Below, one piece after another: positions 1 through 7,802 of a stretch of DNA of 33,176 bases (within the stretch, counting starts at the first letter, position 1; the number at the start of each line of letters is the position of its first letter). The stretch covers positions 1-33,176 of the forward strand of contig NZ_JXUW01000030.1 in NCBI RefSeq assembly GCF_000949255.1, in the 5' to 3' direction. The DNA is from Ferrimicrobium acidiphilum DSM 19497. GTDB lineage: Bacteria; Actinomycetota; Acidimicrobiia; Acidimicrobiales; Acidimicrobiaceae. Made by a program: the position numbers and the translations under genes. A model generated the notes under the pieces. That model had not been told where the DNA came from. It saw nothing but the letters and a program-made list of their open reading frames with translations, and searched no databases.

Positions 1-210
1 TTCGACAATAACTTGAGTGAGCGTGACGTTCGTATGCTCAAGTTACAGAACAAGATCTCAGGTGGTTGGCGATCCGAGGAAGGGGCTCAAGCTTGGGTTC
101 GAGTACGCTCTTACCTCTCCACTGCGAGAAAGCAGGGCCACAACGCAACGGAGGTCCTAACCCAGCTCTTTGGGGGACACTGTTGGATGCCGACGCTTCC
201 CGGTCCGTGA
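1..210 (+). CDS. IS66-family transposase (TnpC), C-terminal fragment
   Basis: The reading frame is open from the first base (FDNNLSERDVRM...) and ends at TGA 208-210. It carries the IS66 transposase C-terminal signature: DNNLSERD, then KISGGWRSEEGAQAW, then RSYLSTARKQG. In IS66 transposases the N of 'NN.SERD' lies near the end of the DDE catalytic core, so only about the last 70 residues are present here; the rest lies upstream of the window or is lost. The next gene ends on the opposite strand only 5 bp downstream. That leaves little room for the usual non-coding right end, and I found no IS66-like terminal repeat, so this may be a truncated copy. Family assignment is strong; intactness cannot be judged. 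Confidence 0.85.
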   Translation, partial: FDNNLSERDVRMLKLQNKISGGWRSEEGAQAWVRVRSYLSTARKQGHNATEVLTQLFGGHCWMPTLPGP

Positions 211-214
211 ACGT

Positions 215-703
215 CTACGAGAGCGATGCCTGATAGTCGCGCACCGTGGCAACTAGGCATGCCCCGATCTGCAAGGTGGCCTGGGCGACCACTTCGAGGG
301 CCCTATTGCGTCGATCGAATGAGATCTTCGGCCCGAAGCGTTCAGAATGTAGCGCGGATGCGAGCTCCGTACAAAAGACGAGGACGTTAAAACCCATCCT
401 TTTGCGCTCGGGTGCCTCGAGAGGGGTGGTCCCCAGCAAATCATTGGCCAGTTTGGCCCAGATAAGCAGCACCTCAGCGTGGGCTTCGATCATCGAAGGG
501 TGCGAGGTCGATGCCTCCTCCTCGAGCGCCATGACCAAAGTGACCGGACCGTCTGCGAAATAGACGGGTCCTCTCCCGCGCAGCCAGGTCGGTGACTCAG
601 CCAACGCCTCTTCGGGTGGAGGCAGCATCAGGGCGTGGTGAGCACACCGAAGCATAACCGTGCCGCTAGCCTCTGGCCTCTTAGTCTTGCTCATTGCCAT
701 CAT
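215..703 (-). CDS. Hypothetical protein, 162 aa
   Basis: I do not recognise this protein. It is mostly helical in appearance and has no signal peptide or membrane segment. It has an HH pair near residues 22-23 and an acidic EEE run at about 61-63. The segment from HAEVLLIWAKLAND to FNVLVFCTELASAL looks like amphipathic helices. The start is uncertain: ATG codons occur at 703, 700 and 694, and none has a strong Shine-Dalgarno sequence. A TGGTACCA palindrome overlaps the start region. It converges on the IS66 fragment (5 bp between stops). It lies just downstream of the DUF5615/DUF433 pair on the same strand, so co-transcription is possible. It could be a normal orphan gene or cargo of a mobile region. 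Confidence 0.55.
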   Translation of the reverse strand: MMAMSKTKRPEASGTVMLRCAHHALMLPPPEEALAESPTWLRGRGPVYFADGPVTLVMALEEEASTSHPSMIEAHAEVLLIWAKLANDLLGTTPLEAPERKRMGFNVLVFCTELASALHSERFGPKISFDRRNRALEVVAQATLQIGACLVATVRDYQASLS

Positions 704-720
704 GGTACCATCACCAGCTG

Positions 721-1026
721 CTAAGTGGTTGAGGGACCTGAATGGTTACTATGCTTCTTAATGATTGGAGAGGCCATATCTCGCCAACGGCAATTTGATA
801 TCTGCAAGACAATCACCTTGGGTGGTGGACCATGCAATGCGGCAAGTTCGCTAAAATCGCTATCTCTCGTTACTATGACAAAATTACTTTCACCAGCGAA
901 CGACCAAATCTCAGTATCCTTTGCACCTTCGAGTCCTACGAAGCTAACGTGAGAACTTTCCGGAAAATAAGGCTCCAAAATTCCAAGCATGCGACGTGAT
1001 AGATTTTCATCTAGAAGAAGCTTCAA
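721..1026 (-). CDS. DUF5615 PIN-like toxin
   Basis: A 101-aa protein beginning KLLLDENLSRR. Acidic residues sit at positions 6, 7, 37, 55 and 57, the last two in VTRDSDF. This is the PIN-like fold of the DUF5615/Mut7-C type, predicted to be a Mg-dependent RNase and the usual partner of DUF433 antitoxins. The start is TTG at 1026-1024. It overlaps the antitoxin stop in the four bases TTGA, an arrangement that suggests translational coupling. The length is close to the family norm of roughly 105-120 aa, and the acidic residues look intact. Toxin activity is inferred from family and pairing only. Confidence 0.8.
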   Translation of the reverse strand: MKLLLDENLSRRMLGILEPYFPESSHVSFVGLEGAKDTEIWSFAGESNFVIVTRDSDFSELAALHGPPPKVIVLQISNCRWRDMASPIIKKHSNHSGPSTT

Positions 1027-1253
1027 GCAGTTACCCTCACGCTGCGATGCTCTCGTTCAGCAGCATATGCTAGGCAGGCCAGAATGTCTTCTTGCTCCAG
1101 TTCGGGATAGTCTTCAAGGATCTCCTCATGTGCCATACCTGAAGCCAACATGGACAAGACGTCGTAGACCGTAATACGTAGTCCGCGGACGCAGGGCTTC
1201 CCGCTCCGCTTCCCGGGTTCTATAGTGATGCGTCCGCAGGTATCGATTTCGAT
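1023..1253 (-). CDS. DUF433 antitoxin with a disrupted start
   Basis: On the minus strand the frame encodes 76 residues, IEIDTCGRITIEPG...RSVRVTA. It contains the DUF433 core GKPCVRGLRITVYDVL, then MAHEEILEDYPEL and ILACLAYAAERE. DUF433 proteins are small helix-turn-helix-like antitoxins paired with DUF5615/PIN toxins; the partner gene follows with a TTGA overlap. The oddity is at the 5' end. The codon immediately upstream in frame is GGA, preceded by a TGA stop at 1259-1257, and there is no ATG, GTG or TTG in frame before the core motif. The obvious ATG (1260-1258) is one base out of frame: ATG AGG A then ATC GAA. Removing one A would give M-R-I-E-I-D. It is either a frameshifted antitoxin, a rare ATC start, or a sequencing error. 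Confidence 0.8.
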   Translation of the reverse strand: MEIDTCGRITIEPGKRSGKPCVRGLRITVYDVLSMLASGMAHEEILEDYPELEQEDILACLAYAAEREHRSVRVTA

Positions 1254-1261
1254 TCCTCATT

Positions 1262-1275
1262 TCTCTGACTAGAGA
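1262..1275. promoter_or_regulatory. Inverted repeat just upstream of the antitoxin
   Basis: TCTCT-GACT-AGAGA is a perfect 5-bp inverted repeat that begins 2 bp upstream of the ATG at 1260. Type II antitoxins usually bind palindromes over their own promoter, so this is a candidate operator. It is short and could be chance. Confidence 0.3.
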
Positions 1276-1797
1276 TATTCCCCAACTACTACTGTATCTG
1301 CTTCACTTTCACTATGCGACACTTACCTCCAACTGACGCTACCCTCAGAATTAGCATCGCTTTTTTTCAACAAACCCAGCCTGCAATCAGGGATGTCGCG
1401 CCGATTATGTCGATCCCACGGCTCCTAGAAGTGTCGAACCGTCGTTGGGCTAAGATCACCCCAGCCATTTTCAAGCCTTGCCATGATCGCGTCATTGATA
1501 GTGGTTGAGGAGTTCCAAGCAAGCTCCGACTCGATCAGCGGTGCAGGCTTATCCTCCTACTCAGTCACGAACCTTGCAGGCTGGCTACCGCTCAGCTAAT
1601 CCCTCGTAGCTAGGAGGCAAACTTAGCGATGCTTGATTTTCCGAGGCTGTCTCGTCCAATGAAAACTCGGAGCTCCCAGGTGTCTGGCTGAGCCACACGA
1701 CGCGTGCTTCCTGCCATCAAATCCTCCAACTTCGAACCCCTTGTTGGGTTTTCCGGTGCGTATTAGTCTTGCTAGTTTTAGGAAACATGCTCTGACC
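1276..1797. other. Gene-free stretch downstream of tRNA-Val
   Basis: I see no supported gene here. Short open frames on both strands resemble nothing I know. Around 1732-1741 a TCGAACCCCT word repeats the T-arm sequence of the neighbouring tRNA-Val (10 nt), about 80 bp away. It could be a trace of an integration event, but it is too short to call an attachment site. A weak AACCC-CTTGTT-GGGTT hairpin sits at about 1735-1750. Confidence 0.4.
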
Positions 1798-1874
1798 TGG
1801 TGGGCGCTAAGGGACTCGAACCCCTGACCTGCTGGTTGTAAGCCAGCCGCTCTAACCAACTGAGCTAAGCGCCC
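1798..1874 (-). tRNA. tRNA-Val (anticodon UAC)
   Basis: The minus strand folds as a complete cloverleaf. The acceptor stem is GGGCGCT/AGCGCCC (7 bp). The D arm is GCTC-AGTTGGTTA-GAGC. The anticodon arm is GCTGG-CTTACAA-CCAGC, giving anticodon TAC at 34-36. The T arm is AGGGG-TTCGAGT-CCCTT (one G-U pair). Discriminator A is at 1801, and CCA (1800-1798) is encoded. The 5' end lies 16 nt downstream of the stop of the IMPase gene on the same strand, so it may be part of that transcript. The tRNA is intact. Confidence 0.95.
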
Positions 1875-1890
1875 GCACTGCTGCTCCAGT

Positions 1891-2658
1891 CTACCCGTGC
1901 AGGGAGGCATCACCGGGCTCGCTCATCAAAGCGTTTAAAATTTGGGAATTACAGGCTGCGACCACTTTACGTCGACCTCGGTCCAAGGTCGGAGCAAGCA
2001 GATCATCATTCTGCACGTCGACAACTCCACCAGCTTCGACCAGAATTAAGGCAGCTGCTAAATAGTCCCAGACTGCGAGCCCGTCTGAACAATCGATGAA
2101 GGCATCACCACTGCCCTTAGCCAACAATGAGATCTCTAACGCCGCTGACCCGAGGGCGCGCATCTGAGCCCAACCCAAATAATGCCGTGGGTAGCCGTTG
2201 ACAAAGACGACCGACTTCTTCAACAGGCTAGTTGAGGACGATACGACTTTTCGCCCATTAAAGGCAGCACCCTGGCCACGAATCGCTGTAAACACACCAG
2301 CCGAACCCGAAAGTCGAACTACTGCCGCTACTGGCTCACCCCGTTGCAGCAGGCAAATGGCACTAGTCCAATAGGGAATCTCTCGAGCCGCATTCGTCGA
2401 GCCATCAATTGGATCCAACACCGCGGTAACCGTTGAACCTTGATCAAGCAAGCCAGACTCCTCGGAGAACACGTTGACTCCGGCATCGACGAGATGTTGA
2501 AGACCGGCTTCATCAGCGACCACGTCTCCGAAATGTTGGCCTCGCAGTTCCCCGGTTGCCGACCAGTCCGAGGACTCATTCACTGTTGCGAGACAGGAAT
2601 CGGTTACCTGTAGCCCAAGGTCTAGCAGTTGTTTATGATTCCACTCCAAGATCCCCAT
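1891..2658 (-). CDS. Inositol monophosphatase family protein
   Basis: A 255-aa soluble member of the lithium-sensitive, Mg-dependent sugar-phosphatase superfamily (IMPase/SuhB/FBPase). The metal-binding motifs are all present: SEESG at 65-69, DPIDGSTN at 82-89 and WDYLAA at 197-202. It probably hydrolyses a small phosphomonoester such as myo-inositol-1-phosphate or histidinol phosphate; the exact substrate cannot be read from sequence. I chose ATG 2658 (MGILEWN) because the longer frame to 2730 would overlap the upstream membrane-protein gene by 44 nt and adds an Arg-rich, non-conserved extension. It sits 28 nt downstream of the membrane protein and 16 nt upstream of tRNA-Val. Confidence 0.85.
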   Translation of the reverse strand: MGILEWNHKQLLDLGLQVTDSCLATVNESSDWSATGELRGQHFGDVVADEAGLQHLVDAGVNVFSEESGLLDQGSTVTAVLDPIDGSTNAAREIPYWTSAICLLQRGEPVAAVVRLSGSAGVFTAIRGQGAAFNGRKVVSSSTSLLKKSVVFVNGYPRHYLGWAQMRALGSAALEISLLAKGSGDAFIDCSDGLAVWDYLAAALILVEAGGVVDVQNDDLLAPTLDRGRRKVVAACNSQILNALMSEPGDASLHG

Positions 2659-2686
2659 CCTAGCAAAAGTCGACCACCGTCTCCAG

Positions 2687-3349
2687 TTAGCGCGTTGGAT
2701 GCACCGAAAAGAAGCTCGACCAATGCGCAACTGCGGGGAAGATCGCCCAAGCGAGTAGGACTCCGATCACAGTAGCGAGCACGATACTAATTAGCCGCCC
2801 TTGTCGCCCGATCAAGGAGTGGTAACGGGTGTAGCGTAGATCATAACTTGAGGTACCTACCGCTCTACGGACATAAGCAAGTACATGTAGAGCCATCAAC
2901 GCAAACCAGGCAACGAAATCATCGCGGTGGATGTTAAGCCATAATGCTGCTGTTGGTGTGTTGGGTTTCGCATAGACCAAGATGATGCCGCTTGCCATCA
3001 GAATTACCGTGGTAAGTATTAGAAGTGGTCCAATAACTCTTAGCACTAGTTCAGGCGGGCCCGCATGCTTGAAGTCGGAGGCACCAAGATAATACATCGC
3101 AAACCGATAGCTCGCCACGATGATCTTGTACGCCATAATTGGGAGCAAAATCATCCCGAGGACGACGTGGACCGCGATGAGCTGGCCAATGAAGACGATG
3201 GTAACCCCTTCAATCGCCAGCCCAATAAAGAGTATCGAACCGAGCAGGGCTAAGAGCCGTGCGACCGCTCGTACCCGGCGCGAAGAGGAAAGCCCCTCTG
3301 CAGGCACAGTTTCTGTAAAGACTGTATCAAAAACACGTTGCAGCAACAA
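2687..3349 (-). CDS. Four-TM membrane protein with paired histidines, cytochrome b-like
   Basis: A 220-aa protein with four to five hydrophobic segments: about 31-52, 55-78, 101-125, 138-158 and 186-208. Histidines lie inside or at the edge of helices in IAVHVVLG, LNIHRDDF and ALHVLAYV. That spacing resembles small di-heme cytochrome b561/ferric-reductase-like or DUF4405 proteins, so haem binding in the membrane is plausible but unproven. The start used is TTG 3349, preceded by an AGAGG about 6 nt away. It is followed at 28 nt by the IMPase gene on the same strand. No close functional identity can be given. Confidence 0.6.
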   Translation of the reverse strand: MLLQRVFDTVFTETVPAEGLSSSRRVRAVARLLALLGSILFIGLAIEGVTIVFIGQLIAVHVVLGMILLPIMAYKIIVASYRFAMYYLGASDFKHAGPPELVLRVIGPLLILTTVILMASGIILVYAKPNTPTAALWLNIHRDDFVAWFALMALHVLAYVRRAVGTSSYDLRYTRYHSLIGRQGRLISIVLATVIGVLLAWAIFPAVAHWSSFFSVHPTR

Positions 3350-3556
3350 AGACCTCTATCTCCTCAGTTGCACCTGAAACTAGTATCACCATTGTACCGA
3401 GCACCTCAAACCAGGGGTCCGATCTTCCCCGATCCACACCATTCACACAGGCTGGTTCTCTCAAGGGGGTCTCAGGCTCGATGCGCTAGGAACGATCCCC
3501 TAACCACCGTTGTGTACCAACCGCAGATAGGACCCTCCGATAGCGGATACAACCGG

Positions 3557-4363
3557 CTAGGCACCTGCCGAAATGCCCATCCTGTCGACGAGCTCTCCAA
3601 CCCCACCCTCATCGTTCGATGCTACTGACTCCTCGACCATTGCGAGAACCGATGCGTGCGCATTCGCTACAGCAAACGGATGGCCGACGATGGCCAGCAT
3701 GGGAAGATCATTCAGATGGTCTCCGACAGCAACCACATCCTCAAGTTCGATCCCTAACAGCTCTGCCGCAAGACCAACGCCAAAACCCTTGCTGACCCCT
3801 TTCGCGACGATCTCGACCCAATCGGTGGAGCCACTGATCAGCTGCACTCCAGAGACTTCGTTGCTGAGGAGTGCAATCAACTCGCTGGCATGGTACTTCC
3901 TATGCCGACAGATAACCTTAACTACCGAATCGAGTTCAAACAATCCCTCTAGCTCGCATTCGAGTTGAGCCATTGTTGGCCTCTTCAGAAAATCACGTTG
4001 GGGTCGAAATTCGAACGGCGAGGAGGCGGCAAAGAACAATCCGGTGTCGAGCCGTAGAAGATCTTCAATAGTGGTACGTACAAACTCTCGAGACAGTTCC
4101 CTAATCCAGAGCAACGACTGACGCTCAAGGTCGTAGCCGACGGCACCGTTATGGCACACCGCGAGGGGCCCAAGCTCAGCCATGTCTGCTACACCAACAA
4201 CACCTCTTATACCGCGGGCAGTCGCCGGCACAACCACTACCCCGCGAGCACGCGCATTTCGCAACTGGCCCACCACCTTGGGGGCTATGGTCTCGGTTGT
4301 GGTAAGAAGAGTTCCATCAAGGTCCGTGAACAGCAAGGACGACTTACTGAGTGACGTCGGCAT
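3557..4363 (-). CDS. Cof-type HAD-IIB phosphatase
   Basis: A 268-aa hydrolase with HAD motif I FTDLDGTLL (nucleophile D14, acid/base D16). Motif II is PATARG, where Thr is the expected phosphate ligand. The cap region runs roughly 85-190. The motif III Lys is in SKGFGVGLAAELLG and motif IV is VAVGDHLNDLPML. This is the layout of the Cof/SPP sugar-phosphatase group; the natural substrate is unknown. ATG 4363 (MPTSLSK) was chosen because the longer frame to 4438 lies fully inside the upstream gene. Even so, the start overlaps the MpaB-like gene by 20 nt, so the two are probably translationally linked. Confidence 0.8.
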   Translation of the reverse strand: MPTSLSKSSLLFTDLDGTLLTTTETIAPKVVGQLRNARARGVVVVPATARGIRGVVGVADMAELGPLAVCHNGAVGYDLERQSLLWIRELSREFVRTTIEDLLRLDTGLFFAASSPFEFRPQRDFLKRPTMAQLECELEGLFELDSVVKVICRHRKYHASELIALLSNEVSGVQLISGSTDWVEIVAKGVSKGFGVGLAAELLGIELEDVVAVGDHLNDLPMLAIVGHPFAVANAHASVLAMVEESVASNDEGGVGELVDRMGISAGA

Positions 4364-5141
4364 CTCCCTGAGCGTACCGTGCCTCAGCGCGAATACGGCT
4401 GGGCGAAGGCTCTGCAACAATGTTCGATAGTTCCCCACCCACCTTCAGTGCCAACCAAGCCAACGCCGCTTGGGGCGTTGAGACCTGATGGCCAAGCTGA
4501 GCCGTCACCCAACTGGGTACTGAGGAATACAGCCATTGCATCACTAATGGATACACCTGACCAACGAACCCTTCGGGACGCAGTCGATCGAGTACCGCGA
4601 ATGCCTCTCGGGTCGCGTCGTTGACCACAAGCTTGGGCTGTCGCCAGATCCAATGGCTCACCTCCCCATACTGAAGTGGAACCTCATTCATGGCACAACC
4701 CATCATCTCTGCGAACCGAGACATCTCGGTCACATATCTATCACAAATCACGACATCAGTCTCCGGATGGAAGCTTCGATAGGCAAAACACACCGACTCA
4801 ACCATTGCATTGTGAACCCAAGCAAGCAGATAGGGGTCATTAGCGGCAAATGCGTCACCAGTTGTGGACTCCACACCTTCGACGGGTTCATGTAACTTAC
4901 GAACTGCCGCGATCGCCGTGCGGACCTCATCGATGTCACCGTAGGTGATAGTGTCTATGAAATCAATCGTCTCGCGAAGTCGGCGATCTGGGTGTTCCTG
5001 AAAGTGCGAGAACTGCTGGACACCAGAGAGGGCACGTGGCTCAAGCGACTGCACCGCTAGGGCACGAAGCCCTCCGACTAGTCCTGAGAAATCACTATGC
5101 AGCCGCCATACTGCCGAATCAGGGCCAAAGAGAGAATCCAT
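4344..5141 (-). CDS. MpaB/DUF2236-family oxygenase-like protein
   Basis: A 265-aa protein matching the oxygenase MpaB / latex-clearing-protein catalytic family (DUF2236). The N-terminal block is SDFSGLVGGLRALAVQSLEP, followed by HPDRRLRETIDFIDTITYGD, DPYLLAWVHNAMVES and WIWRQPKLVVNDATRE. Characterised relatives are haem b oxygenases; the His in WVHNAMVE is the expected conserved/haem-region residue. In most actinobacteria the substrate is unknown. The ATG at 5141 is preceded by an A/T-rich stretch without a Shine-Dalgarno sequence, so the mRNA could be leaderless. It precedes and overlaps the HAD phosphatase gene, suggesting a two-gene unit. It is transcribed divergently from the lipoprotein gene at 5187. 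Confidence 0.75.
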   Translation of the reverse strand: MDSLFGPDSAVWRLHSDFSGLVGGLRALAVQSLEPRALSGVQQFSHFQEHPDRRLRETIDFIDTITYGDIDEVRTAIAAVRKLHEPVEGVESTTGDAFAANDPYLLAWVHNAMVESVCFAYRSFHPETDVVICDRYVTEMSRFAEMMGCAMNEVPLQYGEVSHWIWRQPKLVVNDATREAFAVLDRLRPEGFVGQVYPLVMQWLYSSVPSWVTAQLGHQVSTPQAALAWLALKVGGELSNIVAEPSPSRIRAEARYAQGDADVTQ

Positions 5142-5147
5142 ATTTTT

Positions 5148-5160
5148 AGCTTACCAAGCT
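5148..5160. promoter_or_regulatory. Inverted repeat in divergent intergenic region
   Basis: AGCTT-ACC-AAGCT is a perfect 5-bp inverted repeat in the 45-bp gap between the divergent MpaB-like and lipoprotein genes. A shared operator is possible. It is short, so the call is tentative. Confidence 0.3.
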
Positions 5161-5186
5161 GGGTCCGTTACCAATAGCCTGGACAG

Positions 5187-5609
5187 ATGACAAAGCTGTG
5201 CCGCACAAAAAGGGCCACTCTACGCCGGTATTTTGGCACGACGTCGATGCTAACGGGCGTGGCGATTGCCGGCCTCTTGCTCGCCTCTTGCGGCACTAGC
5301 GCCTCTTCAGAGGCGAATCGAGCCTGCATGCTCGTCCATCGGTCGATCAAGCTTTATGATGCTTCGCATATCACTCACGGTTCACGAGCTCGCTCCGACC
5401 TGGCGCGAGCAGAATTACTATTGTCACAGGCTGTGGCTCCCGCCAATATTGCCGCGTCCACCGATTCGTACTGGCAGTCGCTTGCCGGGACGCTCGCCGA
5501 AACCGGACAACTACCGGAGTCGCGTCTAATCAACTCGTTACGAGCTCAATGCGCCCCTTCCGCTAACAACCAAGGCGAATACATCAAACCATTCAAACCG
5601 CAGGGATAG
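5187..5609 (+). CDS. Small predicted lipoprotein
   Basis: A 140-aa protein with a basic N-region, a hydrophobic segment at about 21-34 and a lipobox LLASC, with Cys35 as the predicted lipidation site. The mature part is short, helical and without a recognised domain; it has Cys47 and Cys124, which might pair. ATG 5187 is used; an internal ATG at 5247 would give a shorter, more typical signal peptide (MLTGVAIAGLLLASC). It is probably anchored on the outer face of the cytoplasmic membrane. No function can be proposed. Confidence 0.65.
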   Translation: MTKLCRTKRATLRRYFGTTSMLTGVAIAGLLLASCGTSASSEANRACMLVHRSIKLYDASHITHGSRARSDLARAELLLSQAVAPANIAASTDSYWQSLAGTLAETGQLPESRLINSLRAQCAPSANNQGEYIKPFKPQG

Positions 5610-5939
5610 TTAAGATCGGGAAAGGGATGCAGCTGTCGGCATCGAACGGACAGCGACGGATACGGTGCAATCTCTTGGCAGCAGAGCTTTCTAGTCGCCT
5701 ATCGGCTTAGCTAGGTCATCGACTGCCCCTGACTGGATGACAACATCGTCTGTTGTTAATGGCTCAAGGTGTCACTTTGCGCATCTCCGCTACACAGATC
5801 ACGTGACCGCCAAACTTGCTAGTGTGTCATCGGATCGAGGAGTTGTAATTACAGCTATAGCGATCATTCTGGCGCTACTCGATATCCGTTTGCCTGCCGC
5901 CCTTTAAAAATGAACGCCCTGCGGTTAGGCCATTAGCGG
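5610..5939. other. Gene-free stretch
   Basis: No gene is supported in this 330-bp gap between the lipoprotein stop and the stop of the YihY-family gene, which converge. A direct repeat GCGGTTAGGC occurs at 5921-5930 and 5936-5945, over the end of the YihY-family gene. A T5 run lies downstream of it on the minus strand, but I could not draw a convincing terminator. Confidence 0.4.
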
Positions 5940-6854
5940 TTAGGCAGGAGGTTCCTGATTCGTTCTCGACTGATGCTGCGACACAATCGCATGATCGACC
6001 TCCGCCCCAATCAGAACCATGATGAAGGTTAGATAGAGCCACAGCAATAGTACTGCCACACCTGCGAGCGGCCCATAGGTGGCCGACTCCCCAGCCGAGT
6101 GCGTCAGATATAGCGAATAGCCAAGCGATGCCAATATCCAACCTACCGTCGCGATTGTACTCCCCGGGGAGAGTGATCTCCAGTCTCGCCATGACCTCCC
6201 CTCAGCAGCTCCGTAGTGAAGTGATAGCAGCAGAATTATAGCCAACAAGGAACCAACGATACGGATGATCCATGTCACGACTACAACTACATCGTGTAGA
6301 GAGGTGGGCAGAAGGCCTGCTACGCTCCTCTCTATCGATGTACCAAAAACAAGCAGCGCAACTGCTGTCCCTGCGAGCACTATTGTGACTGCTAACAGTG
6401 GAACTGCTCGAAGACGGCGCAGTAAAAACCCGTGCGGCTTAGCCACCGCGAAAGCAACATCTAGAGCCTGTTGCAGCGCAGAGATTGCCTCGATTGACGA
6501 CCAACCGGCCACGGCCAGCCCTGCCACCACCGCGATCAGATCGGCTCGCCTTGAACCGTTGCTCCTGAGCGCATCAACCAAGATGGTGGCTACCGAGTGT
6601 GGGAGCACGACGGCGAGCTCGTGGACCAGCGCTGCCAGCTCCGCTGGAGTAAGCCCGACAAGTCGAGCTAGTCCAACCGCAGCTATCAGCGCAGGGAAGA
6701 TGGCCAAGAACCCATGAAACGCGAGGCCAGCAGCTGTCAACGTCAGTCGATTACGACCGGTAGTCTTGGCGATTTCCTCGACAACATCTACCGTCGAATC
6801 CCCTCCGAGATGTCGCGAAACTACAACCCTAAGCTTAACGACGCTTACCTTCAT
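5940..6854 (-). CDS. YihY/UPF0761 (BrkB-like) membrane protein
   Basis: An integral membrane protein of about 304 aa with six hydrophobic segments. Family hallmarks are an N-terminal amphipathic region, then LAFHGFLAIFPALIAAVGLARLVG, a GWSSIEAISALQQALD block, and the C-terminal YGPLAGVAVLLLWLYLTFIMVLIGAEVDH. The YihY/BrkB family is widespread; its molecular role is not settled and the name 'ribonuclease BN' is a historical error. ATG 6854 is preferred over GTG 6860; either overlaps the preceding small membrane-protein gene by 20-26 nt. It is the last gene of a likely five-gene minus-strand operon beginning with the DEAD-box helicase. Confidence 0.85.
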   Translation of the reverse strand: MKVSVVKLRVVVSRHLGGDSTVDVVEEIAKTTGRNRLTLTAAGLAFHGFLAIFPALIAAVGLARLVGLTPAELAALVHELAVVLPHSVATILVDALRSNGSRRADLIAVVAGLAVAGWSSIEAISALQQALDVAFAVAKPHGFLLRRLRAVPLLAVTIVLAGTAVALLVFGTSIERSVAGLLPTSLHDVVVVVTWIIRIVGSLLAIILLLSLHYGAAEGRSWRDWRSLSPGSTIATVGWILASLGYSLYLTHSAGESATYGPLAGVAVLLLWLYLTFIMVLIGAEVDHAIVSQHQSRTNQEPPA

Positions 6855-7068
6855 AGCCACGACGGAGTATAGGGTTAAGACCTAGACTTCGCCAGAGTGA
6901 AATCATAAGGATTATCGATACTACGATCGGCACCACTACCCATCCTCCAGTTAGATGACGGACGAGTAGGACCAGAACTCCAACACCCAGCACGCCAACG
7001 GCGAGCCAGGGTTGGTCACCAACGAAGAACTCCCAGAGAAACAGGAACGGAGCTGCAATCACACGCAT
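6835..7068 (-). CDS. Small two-TM membrane protein, 77 aa
   Basis: This short protein has two hydrophobic segments (about 20-38 and 43-60) and a basic tail RRGYEGKRR, giving an N-in/C-in hairpin prediction. It lies 13 nt after the COG4280-like gene. Its end overlaps the start of the YihY-family gene, which supports it being translated. No family is recognised. It could be an accessory subunit of either membrane neighbour. Confidence 0.6.
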   Translation of the reverse strand: MRVIAAPFLFLWEFFVGDQPWLAVGVLGVGVLVLLVRHLTGGWVVVPIVVSIILMISLWRSLGLNPILRRGYEGKRR

Positions 7069-7081
7069 CTAGCTACTACCT

Positions 7082-7795
7082 TCATCTAGCCGCCGACGCC
7101 CGGCGTTTCCCAAGAACGACCAACACAAGCACTGTAAGAGCGAACCATATCACCGTCGGAATAAGAAATACGGTTCCTCCCGGCCAACGAAGACCCAAGC
7201 CTTCAGCCATCCAAAACGTACCAAAGCTAGTCAACATAATCCCTACCACCATTTTCAGCTTGTTCTCGGGGACCTCTGTCAGCGCTCGCGATATGACCAG
7301 ACCACAAGCAGCCACAACCACTACCGCCGCCAGGGCCGCCAGTGAAGCTTGACCGAGCGCATGAGCGCTGCTGCCAAGTGAGATTACGATCACAGCAACC
7401 TCCAACCCCTCGAGCAGTACACCCTTGAAGGCAATTAGAAAACCCTGGCGATCAGCCTGCGTTTTTAACAACGCCACCTGGGACTCAAAAATAGCCGCCT
7501 CATCGTGGAGGGCTTTGAGCCCAGTGGAACGTAGCACAGCCTTGCGAAGCCACTGTAGACCAAAGATCAAAAGCACCAAACCAACCACGGTGCGCAACAC
7601 CGCGAGCGGGACATAGTGGACGATCGCAGTTCCTAAGACCGCCACGATCACGACCAGGATAGCGAGAGCGATAACAGCGCCGCGGAGTGCTACCCGCCAA
7701 CCACGAGTGAAGCCAACTGCCAAAACGATAGTGAGTGCCTCAACAGCCTCAACGGCACTGGCAAAGAAAACGGCGAGAACTAGCGCCCAATCCAC
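7082..7795 (-). CDS. COG4280/FTR1-like integral membrane protein
   Basis: A 237-aa polytopic protein with about seven hydrophobic segments. Two related acidic motifs sit in helices, EAVEALTIVLAVG near the N-terminus and EGLEVAVIVISLG in the middle. They resemble the REGxE repeats of FTR1-type iron permeases and occur in the uncharacterised COG4280 group. Metal transport is therefore possible, but the arginines of the REXXE motif are missing, so I do not call it an iron permease. The start is GTG 7795, 7 nt after the HAD-phosphatase stop. It is followed at 13 nt by the small membrane protein. Confidence 0.65.
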   Translation of the reverse strand: MDWALVLAVFFASAVEAVEALTIVLAVGFTRGWRVALRGAVIALAILVVIVAVLGTAIVHYVPLAVLRTVVGLVLLIFGLQWLRKAVLRSTGLKALHDEAAIFESQVALLKTQADRQGFLIAFKGVLLEGLEVAVIVISLGSSAHALGQASLAALAAVVVVAACGLVISRALTEVPENKLKMVVGIMLTSFGTFWMAEGLGLRWPGGTVFLIPTVIWFALTVLVLVVLGKRRASAAR

Positions 7796-7802
7796 GGAGT
7801 AC

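Noticed and set aside
1314-1508. 64-codon plus-strand frame
   Set aside because: No recognisable motif, no Shine-Dalgarno sequence and no conserved neighbour arrangement.
1731-1830. tRNA-derived attachment site
   Set aside because: Only a 10-nt T-arm word is repeated and no integrase gene is present.
1623-1913. Minus-strand open frame of 96 codons
   Set aside because: It runs straight through the tRNA-Val and into the IMPase end; the 'AQLVRAAGLQPAGQGFESLSA' type of peptide is the usual shadow of a tRNA gene.
6865-6900. Promoter inside the YihY/small-protein overlap
   Set aside because: No -35/-10 pair with proper spacing; genes overlap and are more simply one operon.
7082-7795. FTR1 iron permease
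   Set aside because: The REXXE arginines are absent; only EAVEAL and EGLEV resemble it, so a COG4280-like label is safer.
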